DNA of 64,000 nt from Prostheceraeus crozeri. Lineage: Eukaryota > Platyhelminthes > Polycladida > Euryleptidae. A program made the position numbers and the translations under genes. The DNA is taken from contig CAJQUW010009300.1 of NCBI GenBank assembly GCA_907163375.1, forward strand, positions 1 to 64,000. Reading direction: 5' to 3'. Of the stretch, positions 1 through 11,062 are shown piece after piece. The notes under the pieces are model-generated. The model was not told the DNA's origin. It saw only the letters and a program-made list of their open reading frames with translations, and did not search any database. Position 1 is the stretch's first letter; every line of letters starts with the position of its first letter.

Positions 1-793
1 TTAAAATCATAATAAAACAAATAGGTTTTCTTCATCCATAATTTCCAATCAACGTTGCTTGACTACTTCATTTGATATAAGGTTCCTTCTATATTTTTGG
101 ATTAAACAATTTTATAAATTGATCTTTCTTCTGGATTAAATTTTTAATAACCATAAATCATTCAGGATTTACTTTCTATTAAACATTTAACATTATCTAT
201 TACCTAAAACTGATAAACACCACCTCTAATTCCAGCATTTCAAAAAATAAGAATTTATCATATGTATTTTCTTTATAATGTTAAAAGTTTAACGACTTTG
301 TCCTAGAGCCAATCGGCTTGAAACACCAGATGTTTGTAATCCTGCTAACGCATGTTAAAACCTGGTTATGAATACACAATAACATGATCTATTCCAAAAT
401 ATTCAGTAAACACATTCACGAAATTTTGCAAAAAGATCAGCAAGTGATTAATACATCTATCTGAAGATAATTCATTGTATCATCATACCATTGTTCTATA
501 CTACAATTTAACTCTCTCCAATTTTTTCAAGCTTCTGCAATAGTCTTCTGTCAGAGAATTGTGATTGTTTTAATGTGGAAAACATAACATTTAGTCATAC
601 TTGGAGGAGTTTTTGTCTTCATATTTCATTTATTCTATTTCTATTTTCTGCTCATCACTACATATATTTCATAGCGGTAAATATTGCCTTAAATGTTATT
701 AACTTAATATTTATTTAATATTTTACATTGTTCTAGGTTCAAAGTTATCTTCCACATAATAACATCTGAATGAATAAGTAGGAGTAAAAAATC
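1..793. other. AT-rich stretch without recognised gene
   Basis: No long reading frame, RNA gene or recognisable transposon protein was found on either strand. The sequence is AT-rich and becomes repetitive near its right end, where the 17-bp array begins. Confidence 0.6.
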
Positions 794-1153
794 ATCCAAA
801 AACTTATTACATCTAAAAACTTATTACATCTAAAAACTTATTACATCTAAAAACTTATTACATCTAAAAACTTATTACATCTAAAAACTTATTACATCCA
901 AAAACTTATTACATCTAAAAACGTATTACATCCAAAAACTTATTACATCTAAAAACTTACTACATCTAAAAACTTATTACATCTAAAAACTTATTACACC
1001 TAAATTAAAAATTTATTACATCTAAAAACTTATTACATCCAAAAACGTATTACATCCAAAAACTTATTACATCCAAAAACTTATTACATCCAAAAACTTA
1101 TTACATCCAAAAACTTATTACATCTAAAAACTTATTACATCCAAAAGCTTATT
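794..1153. repeat. 17-bp tandem array, about 21 copies
   Basis: A head-to-tail array of the unit AAAAACTTATTACATCT, with frequent C/T changes at the last base and a few internal substitutions (for example ACGTATTAC). One unit near 1000-1020 is disturbed by a short insertion. There are no unique spacers, so this is a minisatellite and not a CRISPR-like array. Confidence 0.95.
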
Positions 1154-2094
1154 CCTATATCCAAGTGTATGAATATTTTACTTCGTGCTTGCAGATGTAA
1201 GATTTCCCTTGTTAACTTCTGAATTCTTCTCCGCTTTGTCTCCAATCGAACAGATCTTTCAGTAGATCTAACCATTGTGATGATAAAATTTAAACGAAGA
1301 TTGTAATGCGTCACGTTTTATGAATTGTGTAAGTGTTTAAATAGTAAGTGAAAATTATTAATGGTGATCTAAGCAAAGCGGCATTGTATGTGAATGAAGT
1401 TTGCTTGACAACATGCGGGCATGACATGACGGGTATGATTAAATGTACTTGAATGTCAATGGGGAAATTGCACCGCATTGTAAATCATTTCATCGACCAA
1501 AACGCGAACCAGATCGAAAACCAAAACCAGAACTTTTGCGGTTTTGGTTCGACAGTCGGTCTCGACTGTCGATACTGCGATATTGTATTGAATGATTGCT
1601 ATAACAACAGAATATTCCCTCAAAGCAGAGAATGAATTAATAGATTGCTTTTTTTTACTTTAAGTTACTTTCATGAATAAAGTATAAGGAACGATGAGTC
1701 AATTCCAGATTTTTATTCGAATCCTATTCAATTTTCAGATGATATTTAGAATCTTAATTATCCGTGCAGAATTGCTGTAAAAATACAGGCATGAAGTATA
1801 ATGATTTCGATCTCTATGATGCTTATCTCACAGTGAGTTATTCTAAGTATAATGCGAAACAATGCAAAGCGCTATTGATTTCAATGTCATTAAATTTGAA
1901 TCCCGATTGACTTCAAATCATCCGATTGCGCAGATATCTATGAAATTCTTCTCACAGTTCTGTACAACATAATGAATGCGTGGCTAATATATTTCAAAAA
2001 TCGCTATTGGTTTCGCTGACGTCAATTATTCCGATTCAACATTGCATTGTATACTAAACTGTCGTAAAAACCTTTTTCTCAATTCAATCTCGTC
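1154..2094. other. Probable 5' part of the piggyBac element plus flank
   Basis: No coding sequence is supported here. A 60-codon frame at 1453-1635 has low-complexity Asn/Gln content and matches nothing I recognise. The left end of the piggyBac element should lie in this stretch, but I could not find a TTAA followed by a sequence complementary to its right end. Confidence 0.4.
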
Positions 2095-3747
2095 ATGCAA
2101 AAGAGAAGGTGCTTATCAGCGAAGCAAATTGCCGCACAGCTCAATGCTTTGGATGACAGTAGCTACTCTGAAGATAGTACAAGTAGTGATGACGATGAAG
2201 ACAACGATATTCCCAACATCGCAACTGACATAAGACAAGGAGAGTGGACTTTCGTTGAAGAGGGCCATGACTTTCACGAGATTCGTAATTTGCAATTCAC
2301 CCAAGACGATGTGCCATCTGACGTGAATAATAACATTGAATTCTTCATTGATTTATTTCTTGATGACAATCTATTCCAACTGCTGTGCGACTGGACAAAC
2401 AAGAAAGCTGAACTGACATTCGAAGAGTACGACGTGAGTCCCGAGAACAACCTACCGGCATCATTGGCGAAATGGCGTCCTGCTACCATTATTGAAATGA
2501 AAAAGGTCATCGGAATTATGTTATGTATGAAATTGAACCAAAAGCCAGAAATTCGACATTATTGGTCAAGAAACATCCTATATAAAAGTGACTTTGTGAT
2601 TACAGTGACTTGGATGATAATGACACTCTTCGAAAAATTCGCCCTTTTCTATCTTTTGCCCAAGAAAAATGTAAGACTGTCTATAAACCGAAGCAAGACA
2701 TTTGTGTTGATGAGAGTCTGCTATTATACAAAGGCAGAATCCATTTTCGACGATACATACCTTCGAAGAGATCGCGATATGGTATGCTGACGTACTGCCT
2801 ATGCGAAAGTTCTACCGGATATACTTGGAACATTGAGGTAGCAGCAGGAAAAAAAGGAGAACGAAAACATACTTAAGGACGTCTCGGATGATGCTAAAAA
2901 CTTTACTTTCAGCGAGAAAATTGTGATCGCTCTTCTTGCCGACCCATCAAATTGTGGATATCATCTTTACGTTGATAACTTTTTTACAAGTGTGCGTCTG
3001 GCTGCGTATCTTTACGAAAGGAATACTTTGCTTACGGGAACTATTCGTCCTTTCCGTGGTGTTCCACAGATTTTGCGAGATAAGAACGTTCCGGCAAAAT
3101 CACACGTATTCTGCAGAAAGGACGAGGTTTTGTGTGTGAAGGCAGTCGAGCGAAAGTCATCTGGCCTCAAAACAATTTACTTGGTCGACACTGCGAACAC
3201 CGCTGGTACTTCCTCGCATCAAAGGATTTTACGCGGAGGAGTTGAAAATAACATCAACAAATCATGGTTTGTCCTGGCATACAATAAAGGAATGGGTGGT
3301 GTGGACTCGCGAGACGGTAGTCTGCATCAATACAACATGGCAAGATGGAACTACAAGTGGTTTACAAAACTTGGAATTCACCTGACACATGTCATGATCC
3401 GGAACTCGTGGATTGCATACAAAAGTTGTGGTGGAAACTGTGATTTCCTAAGCTATCACGAAAAAGTCATTGAAAATTTTGTTGTGAAAAGTGGTCAAAT
3501 TCGACGCTCTGGACCTTCGGGAGGTCGGTTGCCTCTCAACGCGAAAGATTCTAACAGTCTGCACGCCCTCAAACGACTTTCGCCTCATCCGAACAAAGAA
3601 CCCCCGGCAAAGAAATGCCGCATTTGCGCGAGTGATGGTCGCAGGAAGGAGACTGTTTTTGTGTGTCCGGATTGCCCAACAACACCAGCGCTATGCGTTG
3701 ATCCATGGTTCCGCATATATCACTCAAAAGACGAGGAAGATTCATAA
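2095..3747 (+). pseudogene. piggyBac (DDE_Tnp_1_7) transposase, frameshifted
   Basis: Cut-and-paste transposase of the piggyBac superfamily, which targets TTAA. The N terminus is an acidic Ser/Asp-rich tract, followed by the family's helical region up to about 2600. The frame then shifts: the part with the first catalytic Asp (CVDESLLLYKGR, near 2705-2740) reads in another frame, as does the C-terminal half beginning near 2923. That half carries the second Asp (LYVDNFFTS) and third Asp (GMGGVDSRDG). A Cys-rich C-terminal zinc-binding domain (CRICAS...CPDC...C) ends at 3747. All three catalytic aspartates are still visible, so decay is recent to moderate: about two frame breaks, near 2600-2750 and 2870-2925. 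Total length, about 550 codons, is normal for the family. Confidence 0.9.
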
Positions 3748-4189
3748 TGCGGCAATCATCCTGTTATGTTTAGTTTTTATTTGTTAAGTCCTTACTATGG
3801 ATCTTATCAGGATGCTACACATGTATATAATAATAATGTTTGATGCATTACATAGAAAAGTGTTTGTATATATTTACATGTAAAGAGGTGACGCTAATTA
3901 CAGTTGATTCAAGTTTTAATTGATTAATGAAGTTTCAGAGTACTGGGGCGAAGAATGATTAGCATAATAATGGTTAGCAAATAATAGGTCAGCATTATTA
4001 TACAGGAATTTTGCAATCTAATGATAATTTTATATAAAACGAAGTCTAGTTTAGAATAGCGTAAATTTATACATGTACAGTAGAAGTTCATCAGTTATTT
4101 GGCCTAAATACATTTATTAAGTATAGTACTAACCTACTACAGGTGTATTTTAGACATTAGTTTATTCATTTGAAGAATCCTAGGAATTC

Positions 4190-4383
4190 CAAGGACGTGC
4201 TCTTCACGTCTTTGTCAGTTGGTGTAGTGTATCGCAGGACGTGCTCAGCACGTCCTTGTCAGTTGAGGTAGCGAAAGTTAATGTATTGTTCTCAGAATCT
4301 GCCATACTCAATGGGACGTGCACTGCACGTCTTAGTCAGTTAGAGTCATGTATGATTTTAAAAACTGGGGCTCAACAGGTTAA
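4190..4383 (+). repeat. piggyBac right end with three subterminal palindromes
   Basis: Downstream of the transposase lie three copies of a palindromic module near 4194, 4237 and 4314. Each reads roughly GGACGTGC, a few bases, GCACGTCY, and is followed by a TTNGTCAGTT-like tail. The stretch ends in CAACAGG directly before TTAA at 4380-4383, the expected target of piggyBac, so this is the likely right terminus. The interval 3748-4189 is untranslated transposon sequence without further features. Confidence 0.6.
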
Positions 4384-4560
4384 CGCTATGTTATGAATGT
4401 ACAACCCGTATGATCGCCTCAAAAAATCATGCGGTTTGAGAAATGTGGTAACAGATGTTGCTATTGTCTTAATACAGATAAAACAAACAATATCCTCTTA
4501 ATGGGAGTTCAAAAAAATAAAATGGAACATTGTTAAACAAGACATTTTATTCCATTTAAA

Positions 4561-5064
4561 ATGAGCAACATAAATGATTTCTTAAAACAATACGGCAAAC
4601 AAACCACGACAAATTTCGATTTAAATAAGATCGCAAATCAATTAGGAATAAAGAATTTTCACATATTGATGAGAGGCGAGTTGCAATTCCTAAAAAATAA
4701 GCCAACAGGAACCTTCAGTTCCCGGAACAAATTTCCAACTATAAATTTCATAACAAATCTTCACACATCAGATGAAAAAGGAGTACATTGGTCTGCAGGT
4801 ACGTCTAATAAAAATGGAGATAATTACTATTTTGACCGCCCAGAGGCTGAAAACTATTGGTTCGACTCTTATGGATTGCCTCCAACGAATGAAGTTAAAA
4901 AATTACTTGGCAATGGAACTTATAATACATTTCAAATTCAAAAACCGGGAACTACTTATTGTGGTCAATTATGTCTTTATGTTTTATTGAAATTACAGGA
5001 AGGAGTACCATTTCTAGATATTATGTTACAATTGAACAAGGGAATTTCATTCCCGAAACGTTAG
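4561..5064 (+). CDS. Adenain-like cysteine protease (Polinton PRO)
   Basis: Part of the Polinton-type fossil. The 167-codon frame has the layout of the adenovirus/Ulp1-type cysteine proteases found in Polintons: a His motif (GVHWSAG), an acidic motif (YWFDSYG) and a Cys motif (YCGQLCLYVL). In the family this enzyme matures capsid proteins. It is the only part of the cluster on the + strand and converges on the integrase. Confidence 0.8.
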   Translation: MSNINDFLKQYGKQTTTNFDLNKIANQLGIKNFHILMRGELQFLKNKPTGTFSSRNKFPTINFITNLHTSDEKGVHWSAGTSNKNGDNYYFDRPEAENYWFDSYGLPPTNEVKKLLGNGTYNTFQIQKPGTTYCGQLCLYVLLKLQEGVPFLDIMLQLNKGISFPKR

Positions 5065-5125
5065 TTCCAATAGTAATAATGATCATTAAAAATCAAGCGA
5101 AGCTAGCTAAAGCGGCACCTAAAGG

Positions 5126-5838
5126 TTAAAGCTCGCTTCGTTGTAATTCATTTTGATGAAATCGGCCTCTGATATCTTCATCATCTAAATCTTTGATTTC
5201 GTAAGTGATCGGATAAGTTTGATTTATTTTATAAACTTCAAATATTTCTTTAGTCCAGTAGCCAACAAAGCCTTTTTCAAATTTATTTTTATACTTAAAT
5301 ATTCTAACTCTATCACCAATCTTAAATTTCGGCTTATGTTTCTGCAAATTCGGATTACTCTCATTCGAATAATTATTTTCGAATATTTTCTTTCGTATTA
5401 AATCAGGCTCATCAGAAGCCTTCTTTGGAGTTTCTTCAATACCTGAATGAATCTTATTGTTATGTTCTTCTACAACTCCTGGTAATATCTTCAACCATTT
5501 CTGATTTCCTTGCTGAGTAAATTTCTTAAAAATTTTATTTTTCATTGATCTATTGAAACGCTCTATTACTACAGGTTTTCCTGCATTTTCAGTTGAATAA
5601 ACTGAGCCTTGGCGATGACTTAAGTCTGTTTCAAATAGTGCCTGCCATTTCCGTTATAAAATTCCGACCCTTTATCAACAAACAATTTCCTTGGCTTTCT
5701 CTTACTTTTTTTAAAGATTTCTTCAAACGCATATTTAACTGACAGACCACTTTTGTTTTTTAAAGGCTTTACCGAAGCGTATCGTGTATATAAATCTATA
5801 ACGGTCAATGCGTACTTAAACCCTCTTTCATTCGGCAT
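5126..5838 (-). pseudogene. Polinton integrase, core and C-terminal domain
   Basis: Part of the Polinton-type fossil. The stretch near 5620-5838 resembles the retrovirus-like integrase core of Polintons (ALTVIDLYTRYASVKPLK, then FVDKGSEFYN). The stretch 5126-5545 is the following helical region and the chromatin/DNA-binding SH3-like C terminus (KFKIGDRVRIFKYK). It would insert the element into host DNA. Relic. Confidence 0.75.
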
Positions 5839-5908
5839 ATGAATAAGATCAGCACTCCAAATATCATCTTTATTAAATACTTTTTAATTTCAATAGATAT
5901 TTAGGCCT

Positions 5909-6320
5909 TCAATACTCTTTATGAATTTCGGACGCGTAGGTTCGAGCGTTGCTGTCAGACAGCTTTGCTGTCGTTTCATTTACTGACGGATCAATACCCT
6001 GACCGAGCAATATTTTAGCTTGTAAAGCTTTCTTAACAAACATTCTTTCAATTCTTTCTCTAAATGTAGGATTTTGAATACTATCTAATTCTTGAATCAT
6101 CTTCTTATCAGCTACATGTCGAGAACTTAGGTCATGATTTCGATAAGCTAAATCATGTCTGAAAGCTGCTTCATCTACTCTGTTTATTGGTTCTTCACCT
6201 GGCTTTGGATTATTATTCTCATCTAGTCTTATATCTAATCGAGTTCCTGGACCGGTATATGAATGACTAGGAAGATGTTTTTCTTTCGAATATTTACTCC
6301 AAATAAATTCAGGAGAGTTT
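5909..6320 (-). pseudogene. Phospholipase A2-like (parvovirus VP1-type) domain protein
   Basis: Part of the Polinton-type fossil. The - strand carries a GPGTRLD-type calcium-loop motif followed by a VDEAAFRHDLAYRNHD motif with the His-Asp pair, the signature of the PLA2-like domain known from parvovirus VP1 and reported in adintoviruses. A basic helical C-terminal part extends to 5909. The family role is endosomal membrane breach during entry. Relic. A cluster of GC-rich 12-13 bp imperfect repeats (around GCTGTGCAGCC) lies at about 6345-6402, just beyond. Confidence 0.65.
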
Positions 6321-6549
6321 TCTAATGTTTCTTGTATATCACCTCCGCTGTGCAGCCGATCGGTGTGCAGCCAACCGCTGTGCAGGCGACCGGTGTGCTG
6401 ACAATTTCAGGTTTTATGTACTTTTAAGAGATAATCCATTAGATCTAGATTTGAAATTTTTAATTTAATTAAATTTTCGGAATTTGTAGAATTCATTTTA
6501 AAAGATAAAATAAATGTTTTACCTAATAGAACCAAAGGTCCTGAGGTTA

Positions 6550-6870
6550 TTACCGAATCATACTAGGACTTAGATAGATTCCAGAACCATCTTTAGTTTC
6601 TTTAATTTCAATTAAATCATCAACATTGTGAAGAATATTTTGAAGAACTCGTTTTCCTTCATCAACTAAATTTAATTTACTAATAAAATTATCTGCTATT
6701 CCTTCTCCCCTAGCAACTTTCTCTAACTCTCTATTATGACGTTTTTGTTTTTCTAATGCTGCCTTCTCTGATTTATTTATATTTACTGCTTGGACAATAC
6801 CAGCTGTCCCACCTGCAACACTTCCTGCTGCTGCTATGCCTCCTATTATTAGTGGAAATAATCCCGCCAT
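6550..6870 (-). CDS. Small hydrophobic/amphipathic protein of the Polinton fossil
   Basis: Part of the Polinton-type fossil. A 106-codon frame whose N terminus is a Gly/Ala/Ile-rich hydrophobic stretch (GLFPLIIGGIAAAGSVAGG), followed by a charged helical region. Position and shape recall the small membrane-active or core proteins (pVI/pX-like) of adenovirus-related elements. That functional link is inference. Confidence 0.45.
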   Translation of the reverse strand: MAGLFPLIIGGIAAAGSVAGGTAGIVQAVNINKSEKAALEKQKRHNRELEKVARGEGIADNFISKLNLVDEGKRVLQNILHNVDDLIEIKETKDGSGIYLSPSMIR

Positions 6871-7189
6871 TCTTTTCTTCTTGTAATTGAATATTCTCTA
6901 TCATTGGTTTACTTATGTAATATTTTTTTTAATCGTAGCAGTTTTAGGTGTATTTTTGTCAACAATGTTACGTAATTTTAATTCAACAGTTTTATTATTA
7001 TTACTTTTCGCTTCCGACATTTTTAATAAAAAAATTTTAAGTGATCAAAAATTTTAATCAATTCTAGTTAAGAATTTTTAATCTATTCTAGTTATGAATA
7101 AATTTTAAGTTATCAAAAATTTTAAATTAAGAACAAATTTTAAGTTACTAAAAAAAATTAAACTATCCTAGCCATCTTTCCATTAAGAA

Positions 7190-8401
7190 TTTCAATAGAA
7201 TATTTTACATCCTCTAGCAATAAACCATAAGCCATCAATGAAGTTGTGGAATCTTTTTCTCAATATTAATTGTTACATCACAACCAGTCTTGATAATATC
7301 TTCAGATTTTGCATTTAAATCGAAACAGAAAACAGGATATAAATGTCTCCAATCTCCAGGAGTTAATTGTGGTTCAACTTCAAATTCTATACAAAGATTT
7401 CTATAAGCATCATATCCTTCCATAAATTGATTATTGGTATCATCGAATCTTAATGGATCAATTGGATATCGGGTTTGATTTTAAGCAACTTGTAAACTTC
7501 GAATTGTATTAATATGAAAAAGATTATTGTTCTTATCAAAACTTGGAGAATTATTTCTTTGAAATGTTAGTAATAAATATCTTGGAGTATTCGAAGTTCT
7601 AGTAAAATGCCAGTTAAATCTTTGCTCTGAAAAGGTTACTGAACTAGCAGTACGCTTTAGAAAATTTACTGGAATTGGTTTGTTAGCATTTAATCTTTTT
7701 GCAATAGCTAATTCGATCTCTAAACTAGGAGTAATATGCTTAATCCACAATTCAAGTCTATCACTTTTTAAATATGCTTTTTTTCCAGTCTTACCAAAAA
7801 AGATTAATTCATTATTTGCTGTCCGATGAATTATTAATTAAAATTTTAATTGATATGATATTTTATCATAATCTAAATATCTGAATAATGGAGACAATGA
7901 CCAATTAACTGTCTGTTTACTTTTCTTGCTAAATTCACGTCTTTCTTTATAGGCAGTATTGTTTGTTTTATTTAAATGTTTTGCAATACTTTCTACATCT
8001 TTCCCAATTCCTGCGGCATCTGTTCCAGCGTGAGTTAAATCATCAACAATTATACCATCATTAGTATCAGGAAACCAACCTTCGATTTCATGCTTTTTAT
8101 TATTTTCACCAATTGTTACAAGTCTAAGCATTGTATCAATTACACCTGGAGAATCACTTATTGTTTCTATATTTTGAGTTGCAACATCTAAACGCATTTG
8201 TGTAAATAATCTTGGAAAGAAATTATTCTCTAATGCAATATTATCGGTTTCTGGTAATGGTGTTGTAAAATTGGCATCACTATATAAAGAATATTCACAG
8301 TGCAAAAAGGAACCAGGTAAATATAAATAACTCTGCTGATTATCAACTTCAAAGATTAAATCTCCTCCAGTATTTACTCTTCCTGAAGATCCAGGATTCA
8401 T
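7190..8401 (-). pseudogene. Capsid-type (double jelly-roll) protein
   Basis: Part of the Polinton-type fossil. The N-terminal part (8401 to about 7838) begins with a strand-rich pattern (GDLIFEVDNQQSYLYLPG). The C-terminal part includes a HITPSLEIELAIAKRL segment and a PRYLLLTFQRN segment. Together these recall the widespread invertebrate Polinton capsid family as I remember it. Relic, in several pieces. Confidence 0.6.
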
Positions 8402-8729
8402 AGCAACTCATATATAGTCATTCTTTTTCTGATTGTAGCTGACGAACGGAGGATCGTCTAATCTGAATTTATTTTCGATAAGCGAAGACATTTTTAAAAA
8501 AACAATTTGACTTTTTTGTTTTTTCTCACACACAGAAAAAATTTTACTAAAAAAATTTTATTAAAATATAATTTTAGAATTTTGCTAGACCAGCTCCGCT
8601 ACAGCTTTGCTGGTTAGACCGAAGGTTGCTGTTAACACCATTACCTCTTATTTCTTCAATTGAACGCTCTATGGCTATGCCTGTTTTCTTCCCCTTTTTA
8701 CTATCAGACCCTACAGCTATGTTAGCAAT

Positions 8730-9080
8730 TTATTTTTTCGTTTCCTCTGAAAGTATTTTTAATTTTTTTAGTTCTTCCGAATCATTCTTAAGTTTACGAA
8801 TAGCTTCTAGTTGGTTTAATTCGTTTTGAGACTTAACAGCATTTGATATTGCACTAGCTGTACTACCTATTGCAGCTGCTCCTTTAGCAGCAGATGTAAT
8901 CAAATCTTTATTATTTTTAATTAAGTTAACGATACTTCCTATACCAGAAAAGATGCCAACCCATTCTTTTTTAATTGTTTCTACACTGTCACAATAGTAA
9001 ACAGATTTCATAGATGGTTCATGAGCAATTTTTTGATTTGAAGCAAAATTTTTAAGATTGTGTTTATAAATTATAGGCAT
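8730..9080 (-). CDS. Second small protein with Ala/Gly/Ile-rich helix
   Basis: Part of the Polinton-type fossil. A 116-codon frame with a central segment GIFSGIGSIVNLIKNNKD followed by an Ala/Ser-rich helix and a Lys/Glu-rich C-terminal coiled coil. It resembles the 6550-6870 protein in layout (membrane-active helix, then charged helix) and may be a paralogue or another minor virion protein. No family was recognised. Confidence 0.4.
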   Translation of the reverse strand: MPIIYKHNLKNFASNQKIAHEPSMKSVYYCDSVETIKKEWVGIFSGIGSIVNLIKNNKDLITSAAKGAAAIGSTASAISNAVKSQNELNQLEAIRKLKNDSEELKKLKILSEETKK

Positions 9081-9160
9081 TTTTAAGGATTAAATTTGAT
9101 TTTTGGAAAAAATATTTACGTTAATATTTACGTTTAGATTTACGTGCGGACAAGGTCTGA

Positions 9161-9838
9161 TCAAGATTTACGTGTGTGAATAGATAACAACTTCGTGATA
9201 ACTTCATTAATTTTCTTTTGCACTTTATCTATTGCGTCAAGCAGCGTGTGATGTATTTTAATTTCTTTTCTATTAACTTGCATTTTCTCCTGATTAATCT
9301 TCAACGCCGTTTTAAGAGCATTCAATTTAACTTTAAGAACATCTAATTGTCTTTTAACTGAATCTAACTGTTCTTTATTTTCTTTAGAGTTTTCTTGTAA
9401 ATTTTTCTTTAATTCACTTTCTAAATTGATTTTAAGATTATTCATTTTATCAACTTTTTCATTAAGTGAGTTTACTTAATTTATTATTCTATTCATCTTT
9501 TTCATTTGTTGAGTAATTTTAGAACTTAATTCATCAACACTTTTTTGGAATGTAGTTTGTAACTGCTTTAAATTTTTTTTAATTCTTTCAGGTAGTTTTT
9601 CTATTTCATCTTCTAATTGTTCTTTCAATAATTTTATCTGATGTTTATTTTTAATGACTGCAGATTTTAAATTTATAGACAGTAATATTAAAATTTTTGA
9701 TTGTTCTGAAATCTTTTTAAAAAGTTTTGCTATATCTGCTGCCAGCTCTCTATCCTTTTTATCAAGTTTTAATAATTTTTCGTTTAATGATTTGTCATTA
9801 AGTTTTAGCAACTTTAATTCATTCATCAGTGGAACCAA
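9161..9838 (-). CDS. Two coiled-coil proteins of the Polinton fossil
   Basis: Part of the Polinton-type fossil. Two adjacent frames (9161-9445 and 9476-9838) encode Leu/Lys/Glu-heptad helices with almost no aromatic residues, for example LNEKLLKLDKKDRELAADI. Extended coiled coils in this position could be fibre-like or tape-like structural proteins, but nothing in the sequence proves that. Whether they were one gene or two cannot be told. Confidence 0.4.
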
Positions 9839-9919
9839 AACATCGTTTATATATTTTTCTTTTAAGTCATTGATTTGTGTATCAACATATTGTTTATTTG
9901 TTAACTCTGTATTTTGTTG

Positions 9920-10250
9920 CGGAAGAGTAGAAAGATTCGGGATTACGATTATTCCGAATTACGATTACGATTACGATTCGGGATTCGGGATTCACGATTA
10001 TTCGGGATATATGCACCTCCACCAACATTTGGTAACATCATTTTTTTAACAATAAAAAATATATATGTCATGGAAATAAAAATTGTTTTCTCATGAAAAT
10101 AAAAAATAATTTATTCACGGATCAACAAAGACAATGAATGGACATCAGATCACTCAGATTCCTTCCGTTTCTGAGGCTTCTTCAATTTTCGTCGTCGCCG
10201 TTGCCGTCGCCGTCCGCGTTGAGGTTTCCATTTTTAAAGAAATATTTTGA
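9920..10250. repeat. GATTACGATTA-type simple repeats and a basic-peptide stretch
   Basis: At about 9930-10010 short modules TTACGATTA and GATTCGGGATTC are repeated, including the 10-bp GGGATTCGGG. At about 10150-10230 a GC-richer stretch reads on the - strand as an Arg/Lys-rich peptide, which could be a remnant of a DNA-condensing core protein of the Polinton fossil. That is weakly supported. Confidence 0.4.
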
Positions 10251-10259
10251 ATACAATCT

Positions 10260-10565
10260 TCTGGTATATTAGGACTACGTGACATTTTTTTGGGCTACCT
10301 AAATTTTCATCTGCCTACATTTTCGACCTTCGGCTACGTGATATTTTTCGACCACGTGATATTTTTTAGATTACGTGATGTTTTAAGACCGCCTAAATTT
10401 CGTCCATGTGATATTTTGAGAGCGCCTAAATTTTCGATTACGTGATATTTTGAGACCGCCTAAATTTTTGATATTTTGATTTTTTTGAAAATTTGTCACT
10501 ACCTAAATTTTCGGCCTTCGGCCTTCGCCCACGTCAAATTTGAAGTCTACCTAAATTTTTGAAAT
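10260..10565. repeat. Degenerate ACGTGATATTTT / ACCGCCTAAATTTT repeats
   Basis: About six degenerate alternating modules of TACGTGATATTTT and GACCGCCTAAATTTT, interleaved with CGGCCTTCGGC-like bits. They lie at the outer edge of the Polinton-type fossil and could be a decayed terminal or regulatory repeat block. No protein is encoded. Confidence 0.7.
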
Positions 10566-10603
10566 TTTGATTTTTTGAAAATTTTGAAAAAAACCCGCAA
10601 AAG

Positions 10604-10675
10604 TGTGACATCCGGCGCAAGCGAAGCGAAGCGAAGCGAAGCAAAGCGAAGCGGAGCGTCGCGCCGGATGTCACA
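10604..10675. repeat. Hairpin: 15-bp perfect arms around a GCGAA array
   Basis: TGTGACATCCGGCGC at 10604-10618 is exactly inverted at 10661-10675. The 42-base loop is an array of about seven GCGAA/GCAAA pentamers. The hairpin is far richer in GC than its surroundings. Confidence 0.9.
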
Positions 10676-11062
10676 GTATATACTACTTTTGTATGATTGT
10701 CCATTCTGCAAGGGGCCGTAGCATGTTCGCATAGCCCCGTGGCTTCAGCAACACTTGCATTTTTCGGTCATACAGCGGTGCGCGCGTTAGTCATGGCACG
10801 CGAATGAAAGCAATACCCGAGAAAAAACTTATGGCATAACTTTGTAAGCACCGTAGTAAGTTGCTGATCAGCACTTGTCAAATTTAACGAAGTTGACTAA
10901 ACTGCCTATTAGGCACTTGTGAAGTTCAGTATGACGGCATCATGGTGCTTAATAAGTTTAGCACAACTATATCATGGTTCTTTTTGTACTCATAGCGCAT
11001 CACCTTTTAGGTCATCATTACAATTGTTAAAATTCTGCGAAGCTACTTCCCGGTGAAAAAAC
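10676..11062. other. No gene seen
   Basis: Short unique stretch between two repeat blocks. No reading frame, splice-flanked exon or transposon protein was recognised. Confidence 0.5.

Larger units (their letters stand above)
4440..10250. mobile_element. Polinton/adintovirus-type fossil, compact, no polymerase seen
   Basis: A cluster of genes typical of Polintons and their virus relatives lies within about 5.8 kb: an adenain-like protease on +, and on the - strand an integrase, a phospholipase A2-like domain, two small hydrophobic proteins, a capsid protein and coiled-coil proteins. I found no family B DNA polymerase and no packaging ATPase, and the usual long terminal inverted repeats were not identified, so it is either a partial copy or a reduced element. 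It is broken, with roughly half a dozen breaks visible by eye. Several small frames are still open, suggesting moderate age. Left and right limits are approximate. Confidence 0.75.

Noticed and set aside
794-1153. CRISPR-like array
   Set aside because: Units are directly adjacent with no unique spacers, so it is a minisatellite; the genome is also eukaryotic.
1453-1635. 60-codon Asn/Gln-rich frame
   Set aside because: Low complexity, no domain, and inside the probable 5' flank of a transposon.
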